From the NCBI GenBank assembly GCA_964441285.1, contig CAYTUK010000002.1:1-64000 (forward strand): DNA of 64,000 nucleotides, given 5' to 3'. Source of the stretch: S010-25 sp964441285 (GTDB taxonomy: Bacteria > Pseudomonadota > Gammaproteobacteria > SZUA-229). Both the position numbers and the translations under genes were made by a program. Shown here piece by piece: positions 8,572 through 16,777 of this stretch; position 1 is the first letter of the stretch, and each line of letters begins with the position of its first letter. Under the pieces are notes generated by a model. That model searched no databases, was not told the origin of the DNA, and saw nothing but the letters and a program-made list of their open reading frames with translations.

Positions 8572-9232
8572 CTCTGGCCAGCCGCAAATCATATTCTGTG
8601 TCAATATCAAGTGATCTGTCTGCGGGCATTTCATAAGCGAGGGTATCCGCAACAATAAAACTTTTCTTTTCGCCAGGCAGTTCTCTTTCTGCCACATAAA
8701 TAGCACCATTAATGCTATAACACGGCGGCAGATCCTGACTGCGAGCTGGAATGTCGCCATCGTGTAAAGGCTGTAATTTCCCCTGCCTGTTTATTTTGAA
8801 CATCCATGCCGGATGGTGTTGTGGCCGACACACTGAGACGCAGGCCGGTGCCGGTTTTTCAACGCATAGACGAATAGCGTTATCAATGTCAGCAACCAGA
8901 CGAAAAGGGGACGTTACCTGGAGCAAGACAATATAGTCGAAGCGATTAAAAACCTGTAGTGCATGGATAACCGGCGCAATACCGGGGGTGTCATCACGCG
9001 ACAGTGATTCGGGCCGAGTAAGCGCACAGACCCCTGCACTTTCAGCCACATGTAAAATAGCCTGATCATCACTTGAGACAACAACCTTATCAATTAATAC
9101 CGATGACTGTGCCTGCTCAATGGTTATTTCAAGCAGTGATTTATCACCCAGTTTCTGTAAATTCTTTGCCAGAACACGTTTCGAACCCCCTCTTGCAGGG
9201 ATCAGCCCTAATATATTTTTACCTGCAATCAT
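8555..9232 (-). CDS. legF: CMP-nonulosonate (legionaminate-type) cytidylyltransferase
   Basis: Activates the nine-carbon sugar with CTP to give the CMP-sugar donor used by Maf. The N-terminus GLIPARGGSKRVLAKNL is the CTP-binding P-loop of the NeuA/LegF/PseF family. VVSSDD near residue 53 and RPxxLSRDDTP near 76 follow the family pattern. The C-terminal part has SINGAIYVAER and ends with SLDIDTEYDLRLA, which supplies the metal-binding D-x-D. Length 225 aa is normal. The ATG overlaps the stop of the upstream gene (ATGA), so the two are translationally coupled. Substrate choice is inferred from the neighbouring LegB/C/G/I genes and could be another nonulosonate. Confidence 0.85.
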   Translation of the reverse strand: MIAGKNILGLIPARGGSKRVLAKNLQKLGDKSLLEITIEQAQSSVLIDKVVVSSDDQAILHVAESAGVCALTRPESLSRDDTPGIAPVIHALQVFNRFDYIVLLQVTSPFRLVADIDNAIRLCVEKPAPACVSVCRPQHHPAWMFKINRQGKLQPLHDGDIPARSQDLPPCYSINGAIYVAERELPGEKKSFIVADTLAYEMPADRSLDIDTEYDLRLARAMWKV

Positions 9233-10314
9233 CCCGGTTCTCTGCCAGCAGAATTTGCCAGCTCATAATCTTTTTTACTGCCAACATCTCTCCAGTCTTC
9301 CCGAACCGGGAAAACATTAACACGCTTACCCTGTGTTTTTAACTGGCCAAAAATATCCGGCAGATCATAAAAAACATTGTGGGGAATATGCTTTAATTCA
9401 CTAGCACGAATAACGTAAACTCCGGCATTAACAAAACAGGTGTGCGCCGGTTTTTCAACGATATCAACGAACTCTGCACCTTCAACCTGTACCACACCGT
9501 AGGGCACCTGAAAACTGTAATCCCTTACACACATGGTTGCGTGTCCACCCTGTAAATTATGGAAGTCGAGTAACTGACGAAAGTTAAGGGTCGTCAGCAG
9601 GTCACCGTTCATAACGATAATATTTTCCGAAATATCATCGGTCGGCAATAAACTCAGGGAACCACCGGTTCCTAGTGGTTTGTTTTCATCAAGGTATGAA
9701 ATATTCACTCCAAGATCCGTTCCGTCACCAAAATATTGTCGAATAAGTTCGGACTTATAATTAACCGATAGATAGAACCGCCTGAACCCCTGTTCAATAA
9801 AACGCGCAATAATATGGTCTAACATGGGTTTGCCGTTAACAGCCAGCATTGGTTTGGGCACAGATTCCGTCAGCGGCCGCATACGCATACCTAAGCCTCC
9901 AGCCATTAATACAACGTGTGTCTCTTCTATGCCTTCAAGTAACGAACTGGAATCGGTTTCGAGTCCGACAATACAACCACTGTCATCAATAACTGGCACG
10001 CAATGGATAGATGCTACCCGCATAATAGCAAGCACCTCATCACGACCGGTCTGTGGATTAACCGTCACGGGATGAACATTCATGACGGTATTTATTGGCT
10101 GATCCATACGACAATCACGTAGAATCGCACGTCTGATATCACCATCTGTTACGGTGCCTATCAATAAACCGTTAGCATCCACCACCAGCAGCACCTGTAA
10201 GGCTGATGCATCAAGTATTTCTATTGCATTAAAAATAGTTACGTCAGATAAAATAATAATTTCATTCAGCTGACGTGCTGTATTCATACGGCTGGCGGGA
10301 ATAGATTTTATCAT
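9229..10314 (-). CDS. ptmE: CBS-domain sugar-1-phosphate nucleotidyltransferase (PtmE-like)
   Basis: Two CBS domains (about 12-62 and 78-126) are fused to a nucleotidyltransferase domain (about 132-361) with the signature VVLMAGGLGMRMRPLTE and downstream KPML. The VMNGDLL near residue 236 and the late DVGSKKDYELA are typical of GDP/UDP-sugar pyrophosphorylases. In Campylobacter, PtmE makes the GDP-glucosamine precursor for CMP-legionaminic acid, and the same architecture recurs in legionaminate clusters. The exact nucleotide and sugar cannot be read from sequence. It is followed with a 4-bp overlap by the cytidylyltransferase. A weak terminator separates it from the methyltransferase, so it may have its own promoter. 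Confidence 0.82.
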   Translation of the reverse strand: MIKSIPASRMNTARQLNEIIILSDVTIFNAIEILDASALQVLLVVDANGLLIGTVTDGDIRRAILRDCRMDQPINTVMNVHPVTVNPQTGRDEVLAIMRVASIHCVPVIDDSGCIVGLETDSSSLLEGIEETHVVLMAGGLGMRMRPLTESVPKPMLAVNGKPMLDHIIARFIEQGFRRFYLSVNYKSELIRQYFGDGTDLGVNISYLDENKPLGTGGSLSLLPTDDISENIIVMNGDLLTTLNFRQLLDFHNLQGGHATMCVRDYSFQVPYGVVQVEGAEFVDIVEKPAHTCFVNAGVYVIRASELKHIPHNVFYDLPDIFGQLKTQGKRVNVFPVREDWRDVGSKKDYELANSAGREPG

Positions 10315-10403
10315 TATTTTCTAAAAATAGAATATTCTATCGTCCTGTAACGACTAACGTCTCTTTTCTAAAAATTATTATTGTTACTTATTACTGAAAC
10401 AGA

Positions 10404-10426
10404 TAAAAAGGATACTTATCTATCCT
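10404..10426 (-). terminator. Possible weak rho-independent terminator
   Basis: Minus strand stem AGGATA - GATAAG - TATCCT followed by TTTTTATC. The stem is only 6 bp and A/T-rich. It lies about 90 bp after the methyltransferase stop codon and before ptmE. If it works, the sugar cluster is at least two transcription units. Confidence 0.45.
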
Positions 10427-10514
10427 GTTAGGATTATTATATTTTCCTTAAAAATAAAAATATAATCGTTTTCAACCATTTATCATCATAACATATGCGC
10501 TGACATAAAATGCA

Positions 10515-11195
10515 TCAACAGGACGCACTGACAAGCCATTCAAAAATTCGCACCGTATTGTCGTGATCAGTGCGACAGGTCTGATCAATAACAACCTTGC
10601 TAAAACTGGAAAAAATTTCGACCAGTTCTTTATGTGTAAAAAAATGTGCAAGGTGATTCCCTGCACAGGGGCCAACTGTCGGACAATGTCTTGTCTGAGG
10701 TTCAATCATCTCACCACTATCACTTCCCGTTGTTTCAACACCAAACATTTTACCAAAAAATACACCATCCAGTTTTAGCACACGCTTGATTTCAGCAACC
10801 GTTGTATGTATATCGGCAATTCTATTTGCGTATAGCGCCTCGACATCAATCACCGCATTAAAGACATTATCTCGCCAGGGCAAACACTTAAAGTTACCAA
10901 TTTCCAGCTCAACCAGTGGCGCTTTATCGGGTAAACCTTCAGCAATCAACCTTGCTTTAAGCTGATGAATAGCAGCAGCCGACCCATCTATTCCCGCAAC
11001 ACAAAAACCTTCACGGATCAGATACCATAAATTTGACCCTGGACCACAACCTGTCTCCAGAATACGAATAGTTGAACGATCAACCGATGAATAAAAATGA
11101 CGGGCAATAAATCGAATCAAATCCTCACAGGGGTATGCACCCCACACCCGACTGGAAAAAGTATTTTCCCACTGTTCACTTGAATAACTCCGCAT
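10515..11195 (-). CDS. Class I SAM-dependent methyltransferase
   Basis: A Rossmann-fold methyltransferase of 226 aa. Motif I is ILETGCGPGSNLWYL (about residues 44-58), the acidic end of beta-2 is AGIDGSAAAI, and the post-I and motif II region is NVFNAVIDVEALYANRI with KRVLKLDGVFFGKMFG as motif III. The start at 11195 is favoured because AGGAAG lies 7-8 bases upstream. The longer reading from 11243 would overlap the upstream gene by 47 bp. Being inside a nonulosonate cluster beside an acyltransferase, it may methylate the sugar or its acyl group, but the substrate is unknown. Confidence 0.85.
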   Translation of the reverse strand: MRSYSSEQWENTFSSRVWGAYPCEDLIRFIARHFYSSVDRSTIRILETGCGPGSNLWYLIREGFCVAGIDGSAAAIHQLKARLIAEGLPDKAPLVELEIGNFKCLPWRDNVFNAVIDVEALYANRIADIHTTVAEIKRVLKLDGVFFGKMFGVETTGSDSGEMIEPQTRHCPTVGPCAGNHLAHFFTHKELVEIFSSFSKVVIDQTCRTDHDNTVRIFEWLVSASC

Positions 11196-11196
11196 A

Positions 11197-12201
11197 TTAT
11201 TCTTCCTGCCTATAGAAAAGAACACGCTGTGGTTGACAGGCATACGCCTCAGGAAATGTTAATTTGAGTGATTCATAGCTATCGTGAAGATGAACCCAGC
11301 TGCCTATGCTAAATAGTTTTCTTTTAGTGGAGAAACCCGTCTTAAAAAAAAGCAGTGTATTTTCCTTACTGTTATTATCGCCACCACCGAGATATAATTT
11401 TTCACAGCCTATGATTTTCCCCAGTTTTGCTGCCTCATGGATCAATAGACTGGATGCACCAAAATGTTTACCTTTTTGCATTGATGCAGAAAGATGATAC
11501 TCCATGTACGGTGATGCTGAAAAAAACACCGCTGCACTGATAATTTCATTATCCACCAGACAAATACCACAGTGAACTCCTTTCATCTGCAGCAACATCT
11601 TAAAATAAGAATCGGTAAAGAAGTAATGTTTATCTGCACCTATTTCGGTCATCGCCTGGCGATAGAATTCAGGAAAAAATGAAATAAAATAGTCGCTATC
11701 AACCCACTTAACCCGCACCCCTGATTTCAATGCTTTTCGGACTGTCGTTCTAATCCGAGTTTTATAGCTGCACAGTAAATCATCTTGCATTAAATCAATC
11801 CATACTGTCTCGCGCTGTGGCATTATCCTGCCAGGATAACCATGCTGGTTTTCCAGCATTGGATGAAAGCGTACAAACTCTACAACAACATTGTTGTGAC
11901 AACACCATTCATCATACTGAGTCCATAGATTCTTAATTGCCGCAATGGAATCACCCATACAAACCGGCCCGCCATAACCGTAGGCTGTTTGCAAATCAAA
12001 GGCGTCTGTACCCACAATCCGACCAAGATGCCCGGCATGATACAGTGAACTACCCTTGTCACTGGCACACCAAAAAAAAGGCTCCAGCGCTTTGTTCCGC
12101 ACCGCATCAGCAAGGACATATTCTGGATACAACGTAGATATTTTCTTTGCTACTGGCAGATGCTCATAAAATTCCTGTGCGGTGGATGCGTTACATCTCA
12201 T
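11197..12201 (-). CDS. FemAB/CelD-like GNAT-superfamily acyltransferase
   Basis: About 334 aa, resembling the Acetyltransf_6 (BioF2/CelD/FemAB-like) fold, a tandem GNAT architecture. The C-terminal half shows HCGICLVDNEIISAAVFF, ASSLLIHEAAKLGKIIGCEKLYLGGG and FFKTGFSTKRK, the usual catalytic-side strand and helix pattern. It occupies the place where a legionaminate cluster would carry an N-acyltransferase (LegH), but it is far larger than LegH (about 200 aa). Members of this fold use acyl-CoA or aminoacyl-tRNA, and the donor cannot be told here. The start at 12201 keeps an 11-bp overlap with legI. Upstream Mets at 12219 and 12252 are possible. Confidence 0.78.
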   Translation of the reverse strand: MRCNASTAQEFYEHLPVAKKISTLYPEYVLADAVRNKALEPFFWCASDKGSSLYHAGHLGRIVGTDAFDLQTAYGYGGPVCMGDSIAAIKNLWTQYDEWCCHNNVVVEFVRFHPMLENQHGYPGRIMPQRETVWIDLMQDDLLCSYKTRIRTTVRKALKSGVRVKWVDSDYFISFFPEFYRQAMTEIGADKHYFFTDSYFKMLLQMKGVHCGICLVDNEIISAAVFFSASPYMEYHLSASMQKGKHFGASSLLIHEAAKLGKIIGCEKLYLGGGDNNSKENTLLFFKTGFSTKRKLFSIGSWVHLHDSYESLKLTFPEAYACQPQRVLFYRQEE

Positions 12202-13300
12202 CAGCTTGAATGGCCTCATCCATCGTGTAATGCCTTGTTGCAACATTACCAATTAACTGCCAGTAATTCATTGGCGACAAGCCATTACCAGGACGTTTAC
12301 AGGCGATATTTTCGAAAGAGAATGTCTCACCCTCGATAATATCTGTATTCGCCACAATACTCTTTCTGGCAATAGCCTTATTCATAGATTCAGCATTCCC
12401 CGATACTTTTCTACCGGGGATGATTGACTTTTCCACCTGACGTATTGAATTTACCATCTGCTTCAACTCATACGGTTCAAGTGAGGCTTTATGATCAGGG
12501 CCCGGCATATTTCTATCGAGGGTAAAGTGTTTTTCAATAACTTTTGCACCCATTGCCACCGCCGCAATAGAAACGGCAATTCCCTGCGTATGATCAGAAT
12601 ATCCTGTCGCCAGACCAAAAGCCTGATGCATAATATGCATTGAGCCAAGGTGAACTTCAGCAAATGGTGCTGGATATTCTGTTGTACAGTGCAGCAGAGT
12701 AGTTTTTTTCAGTAACTGTTGATAACCGGCATCGGAATGGTATGCCTCACGGAATTTTTCCAGCGAGGGCTTATCGCCTTTAAGATAACCATAACTGAGC
12801 ACGCCAAGCGCATCTTCTATTTCACCAAGACAAGCCATACCTGTTGACAGGATAACCGCTTTATCCGCAAGCGCGACTTTATACAACAAGGGTGCATTCG
12901 TTATTTCTCCTGAGGAGATTTTTAACCGCGGAAGACAAAGCTCATCAATTAAAAAGTCTACACTCTGCAAATCAAACGGGGTGGATAAAAATTGAATGCC
13001 ACGTTCACTGCAACGCTTAATCAGTTTATGGTGATCCTGATAACTCAATTCAAGCTTACGCACCATCTCCAACTGTGTCTCATAAACACCGGTGTTTTCC
13101 TGTTGATAGCCCGCCTTAACAGCATGTTGGCTAATAACCGCTGCAGATTTAAAAGTCTGGAACTTAACCGCATCAGCCCCGGCTTCTTTTGCAGCATCAA
13201 TTAGCTGTAATGCCAGGCTGATATCACCATTATGATTAACCCCGGCTTCTGCAATAATAAAAACAGGCTTATCTGTCATTGTGTTAGTCTGACAATACAT
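12191..13300 (-). CDS. legI: N-acetylneuraminate/legionaminate synthase
   Basis: Condenses phosphoenolpyruvate with a 6-carbon amino sugar to form the nonulosonic acid. The NeuB TIM barrel (about 10-270) has IIAEAGVNHNGD, DAVKFQTFK, FLSTPFD, KISSGE and GYSDHTQG, all characteristic. A C-terminal SAF (antifreeze-like) domain (about 300-360) has RKSIVANTDIIEGE and KRPGNGLSP. Length 369 aa is normal. AGGAG lies 7 bases before the ATG at 13300. Companions LegB, LegC and LegG indicate legionaminic rather than pseudaminic acid. Sialic acid is an alternative that the dehydratase and aminotransferase make unlikely. Confidence 0.92.
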   Translation of the reverse strand: MYCQTNTMTDKPVFIIAEAGVNHNGDISLALQLIDAAKEAGADAVKFQTFKSAAVISQHAVKAGYQQENTGVYETQLEMVRKLELSYQDHHKLIKRCSERGIQFLSTPFDLQSVDFLIDELCLPRLKISSGEITNAPLLYKVALADKAVILSTGMACLGEIEDALGVLSYGYLKGDKPSLEKFREAYHSDAGYQQLLKKTTLLHCTTEYPAPFAEVHLGSMHIMHQAFGLATGYSDHTQGIAVSIAAVAMGAKVIEKHFTLDRNMPGPDHKASLEPYELKQMVNSIRQVEKSIIPGRKVSGNAESMNKAIARKSIVANTDIIEGETFSFENIACKRPGNGLSPMNYWQLIGNVATRHYTMDEAIQADEM

Positions 13301-13343
13301 TGATTACTCCTGAGACACATTGGACAATATCTGGAAACAACTG

Positions 13344-14504
13344 CTAATCGGGTAAATCATAAAAGTGTTTTTTCATATAGCGTTTAAATTCAAGTGTTTT
13401 AATTTTTTCCAGAATTAATTCAGAGGCATGACAGTCCCCGTACAGGGAAACTGTTTCTCTGACTTCGAATTTAAATTCGTTAGTCAGAACCCTATTAATT
13501 GCCTGCACAATAGCAACGCAGTCATTTGCCGTATCTATAATTGATGTTGCTTTAAGTCTTCCCTGTTGCCGACTACCGATATTTACCGTGGGTACTTTCA
13601 GTGCCGGTGCTTCGATAATACCTGAAGATGAATTACCTACAACAGCAAGACAGTGCTGCATCGCACTTAAATAGTTTAATTGACCAAGTGAGGTCGTTAC
13701 AAAAAATCTTTTCGGTAAACGGCTCGTATACGCATCAATCCATGCATTGATCTCTCTGCCACCTATATCTGCATTCGCTCTGGTTATTAACACGTTGTAT
13801 TGAGGAAACTCCTCCAGTGCTGAAAATAATTGCTGCATGGCTTGCAGATTATCGGCTAAGCCAGTCGTAACCGGATGGTAGGTAACAAGAAAATAGGGAT
13901 GTTCCAGGTTAAAGCCAATTTGGCTCGATAGCTCTTTGCACTCTAGCAAGGTAAGCTTGTTGATATTATCCAGCCCAGGATCACCCACATTGAAAACACT
14001 TTCAGGGGTTTCCCCTAATTGAATAACACGTTTACGGTATGCCTGCGCTGCGACAAAGTGATAATTTGACATTTTACTCATGCAGTGTCGCATCACATCA
14101 TCGAGTGAGCCTTCAGTCAGCTCACCACCCGAAATATGCACAAGGGGAATGCCGGCAAGAAATGCTGCCTGTGTTGCAGCAAGAATTTCAAATCTATCAC
14201 CCATAACCAGCACAACATCTGGAGACAGATTATGATACGCATCAGCAAATCCAAGCAGGCCCAGGCCAACAGACTTTGTTATACCCGCTCGTGTCTCACT
14301 CGACAGTAACATTTCAACTTTGGCATCAATCATAAATCCATCCGCCTCGATCTGTCTGTATGTCAAACCAAATTCTGGCGCGAGATGCATACCGGTGGCA
14401 ACAACCTGTAGTATCAGCTCAGCATCAGCAGCAATCCCCTTCATTAACCAGTAGAAAACACCGTATTCAGCCCGCGATCCTGTCACCACACATATTTTAC
14501 GCAT
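13344..14504 (-). CDS. legG: UDP-N-acetylglucosamine/diacetylbacillosamine 2-epimerase (hydrolysing)
   Basis: Removes the nucleotide and inverts C2 of the UDP-linked diamino sugar, giving the substrate of LegI. The NeuC/LegG fold is shown by ICVVTGSRAEYG at the N-terminus, VLVMGDRFEILAA and PLVHISGGELTEGSLDD near 105-135, HYFVAAQAYRKRVIQLGE, and VVGNSSSGIIEAPALKVPTVNIGSRQQGR near 290-325. The start at 14504 (MRKICVV) matches the family and has GGTG 6-7 bases upstream. In-frame GTG 14513 and ATG 14510 also exist. It overlaps legC slightly, so the genes are coupled. Confidence 0.92.
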   Translation of the reverse strand: MRKICVVTGSRAEYGVFYWLMKGIAADAELILQVVATGMHLAPEFGLTYRQIEADGFMIDAKVEMLLSSETRAGITKSVGLGLLGFADAYHNLSPDVVLVMGDRFEILAATQAAFLAGIPLVHISGGELTEGSLDDVMRHCMSKMSNYHFVAAQAYRKRVIQLGETPESVFNVGDPGLDNINKLTLLECKELSSQIGFNLEHPYFLVTYHPVTTGLADNLQAMQQLFSALEEFPQYNVLITRANADIGGREINAWIDAYTSRLPKRFFVTTSLGQLNYLSAMQHCLAVVGNSSSGIIEAPALKVPTVNIGSRQQGRLKATSIIDTANDCVAIVQAINRVLTNEFKFEVRETVSLYGDCHASELILEKIKTLEFKRYMKKHFYDLPD

Positions 14505-15678
14505 GAGCATCACCGTGGATTAAAAAGGGACTGCTGGGAATATTTATCAGTCTTTTTTCAAGACTTTCAGCCGTAATCAGATTATTCATCCGCGGACAAT
14601 TCTCATACATTGGTAATTTATGTAGCAACGCCCAGACCGGCCTTGTCATTATTCCGGCATCACGGCTAAGGGACAGGATTTCATCTCTCTGTTCAGCAAC
14701 AGCCTGATCAAGCAGCAGTGCATTGAGCCAGTAATTACTCCTTGCATAATCAGGCTCAGTAAAAAAATGTACCTGTTGCTGCGATGAAAAGGCCGCGGCA
14801 TAATCTGCGGCCAGCTTACGCTTGGCATCAATAAAGTCCGGCAGGCGCTCAAGCTGGGCACAACCCAGTGCCGCATTCAGATTTGGCAGCCGATAATTAA
14901 AGCCAATGGCATCATGCTTAAATGACCATTGGTGCGGCACTTTGGCGGTCGTGGTTAAATGCTTTGCCTGCTTTGCCAGTGCGGTATTGTTGGTTGCGAT
15001 GGCACCACCACCGCCAGTGGTGATAATTTTGTTGCCATTAAAACTGATCGCCGCTAACAGGGAAAGGGAACCCGTCATGGCTCCTTTGTAACGGCTACCC
15101 AATGACTCGGCTGCATCTTCAACCACCGGTAATTGATATTTCTGTGCCACCGCGTTGAGGGCATCCATATCAACCGGATGGCCGAACGTATGCATGGGCA
15201 CAAGCGCCGCAACTCGCCTGCCCGTATTGCGGTTCAGCCAATGGCTCGAATCAAAGGACAGCGTATCAGCCAGATAAGCCTCCAGTTTTATCGGGTCGAT
15301 ACCGAATGAATGCGCATCTGCATCAACAAAATGCGGAATGGCTCCACAGTAGCTCACTGCATTTGCCGTCGCCACAAACGACAGCGTTGGCACAATCACT
15401 TCATCGCCCGGTTCAATGCCTGCCAGTAACAGGGATACGTGTAACGCAGCGGTCCCATTGACCATCGCAATCACATGCTTTACACCAAGATAGGCGGCAA
15501 GCTGGTGCTCAAACAGATCGACATATTCACCCACCGACGAAACAAAACCCGAGTCGAGACAATCATTAACCAGCTCTTTTTCACGGTCCCCGATTGTCGG
15601 CTCATGCAATGCAATAAAATTCTGATTACCCGCCAGTACACTTTGTATTGTGGTAACGATTTTTGCAGGCGAAAACAT
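14497..15678 (-). CDS. legC: LegC-type PLP-dependent aminotransferase
   Basis: DegT/DnrJ/EryC1/StrS family enzyme (393 aa) that aminates the 4-keto sugar made by LegB. The PLP-binding lysine is K217 in SFNGNKIITTGGGG. VNGTAALHVSLLLAG near 73-87, EVIVPTLSFVATANAV near 93-108 and VEDAAESLGS near 186-195 are family hallmarks. The LegC subgroup is suggested by the N-terminal FIALHEPTIGDREKELVNDCLDSG and the neighbours. It starts 8 bp after legB and overlaps legG. Confidence 0.92.
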   Translation of the reverse strand: MFSPAKIVTTIQSVLAGNQNFIALHEPTIGDREKELVNDCLDSGFVSSVGEYVDLFEHQLAAYLGVKHVIAMVNGTAALHVSLLLAGIEPGDEVIVPTLSFVATANAVSYCGAIPHFVDADAHSFGIDPIKLEAYLADTLSFDSSHWLNRNTGRRVAALVPMHTFGHPVDMDALNAVAQKYQLPVVEDAAESLGSRYKGAMTGSLSLLAAISFNGNKIITTGGGGAIATNNTALAKQAKHLTTTAKVPHQWSFKHDAIGFNYRLPNLNAALGCAQLERLPDFIDAKRKLAADYAAAFSSQQQVHFFTEPDYARSNYWLNALLLDQAVAEQRDEILSLSRDAGIMTRPVWALLHKLPMYENCPRMNNLITAESLEKRLINIPSSPFLIHGDAHA

Positions 15679-15686
15679 GATACCAG

Positions 15687-16685
15687 TCAGATATTATACA
15701 TATCATGTTTGTAATGCTTAATATTCTCCGGCTCAGCAAACCACGCCGCAGTCTGCCGTAAGCCTCTGAGAAAACCTTCTCTACCACCAAATTCGGGCAC
15801 CCAGCCCATTGTGTCTTTCGCTTTTTTTATATCGGCCCACAAACGCCTGACTTCACTGTTTTGCGGACGCAGCCGCTGCTCATCTTCAATAACTTCAAGG
15901 CTCACACCCATTGCCTCGGCAATCACTTCGACCATGTCACCGATTGATATTTCAAACCCACTGCCAATGTTTGTTACCGTACCAATTGTCTCCTTGCTTT
16001 TTGCGGCGGCCACAAAACCTCTGACCGTATCCTGCACAAAACTGAAATCACGCGTTGGGGTCAGCGCACCCAGTTTGATTTGCCGCTTGCCTGCAACTAT
16101 CTGAGAGATAATGGTTGGAATAACCGCTCGGGCAGACTGCCTTGGCCCATAGGTATTAAAAGGGCGTAAAATTGCCACCGGTAGATCAAACGATGAATAA
16201 AATGAATACGCCATCTGATCTGCACCAATCTTTGATGCCGAATAAGGTGACTGCCCCTGCAACGGATGCGCTTCGGTGATTGGCACAAACTGCGCCGTGC
16301 CATAAACTTCACTGGTTGACGTATGCACGATTTTTGATACCCCCAGATCTCTTGCGGCCTGCAAAATATTCAGCGTACCGCGGATATTGGTATCGAGATA
16401 AGAATCGGGAGAATGATAGGAATACGGAATAGCGATCAACGCCGCCAGGTGCATAATGGTATCACAGCCTTTGACTGCGGTGCGTACCCCATTCGGGTCA
16501 CGCACATCGCCAGAGAAAACTTCAAACTGTCCGGCTACATCGTCAGCAACATGCTCCAGCCAGCCCCAGGAATTAAACGAATTGTAGAGACAGAAAGCCT
16601 TCACCTCATCGCCCTGCCTCACCAGCATCTCCACAAGGTGAGAGCCGATAAACCCATCCGCACCTGTCACAAGTATTTTTGTCAT
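15687..16685 (-). CDS. legB: LegB-type NAD-dependent sugar 4,6-dehydratase
   Basis: Extended SDR enzyme (332 aa) acting on UDP-GlcNAc as the first committed step toward legionaminic acid. The NAD-binding G-x-x-G-x-x-G is GADGFIGSHL (residues 8-17). The catalytic region has HTSTSEVYGTA and Y-x-x-x-K as YSASK near 150. RPFNTYGPRQSARAVIPT is highly characteristic of LegB. It lies 92 bp after flgL with no strong terminator between them, so the sugar genes may be read through from the flagellar operon. Confidence 0.93.
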   Translation of the reverse strand: MTKILVTGADGFIGSHLVEMLVRQGDEVKAFCLYNSFNSWGWLEHVADDVAGQFEVFSGDVRDPNGVRTAVKGCDTIMHLAALIAIPYSYHSPDSYLDTNIRGTLNILQAARDLGVSKIVHTSTSEVYGTAQFVPITEAHPLQGQSPYSASKIGADQMAYSFYSSFDLPVAILRPFNTYGPRQSARAVIPTIISQIVAGKRQIKLGALTPTRDFSFVQDTVRGFVAAAKSKETIGTVTNIGSGFEISIGDMVEVIAEAMGVSLEVIEDEQRLRPQNSEVRRLWADIKKAKDTMGWVPEFGGREGFLRGLRQTAAWFAEPENIKHYKHDMYNI

Positions 16686-16777
16686 CGTTATATTGTCTTA
16701 ATCTGAATGTCTTGCTGGGACATTCTGCCTCATTATGGATTATATTTTTAGACAGCCTACCAGAACCAGGGTAGTAA

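Noticed and set aside
8419..8760. 113-codon minus-strand frame across the Maf/legF junction
   Set aside because: Overlaps two well-supported genes and reads as an out-of-frame translation of legF.
10472..10705. 77-codon minus-strand frame overlapping the methyltransferase 3' end
   Set aside because: Out-of-frame shadow of the methyltransferase with no motif.
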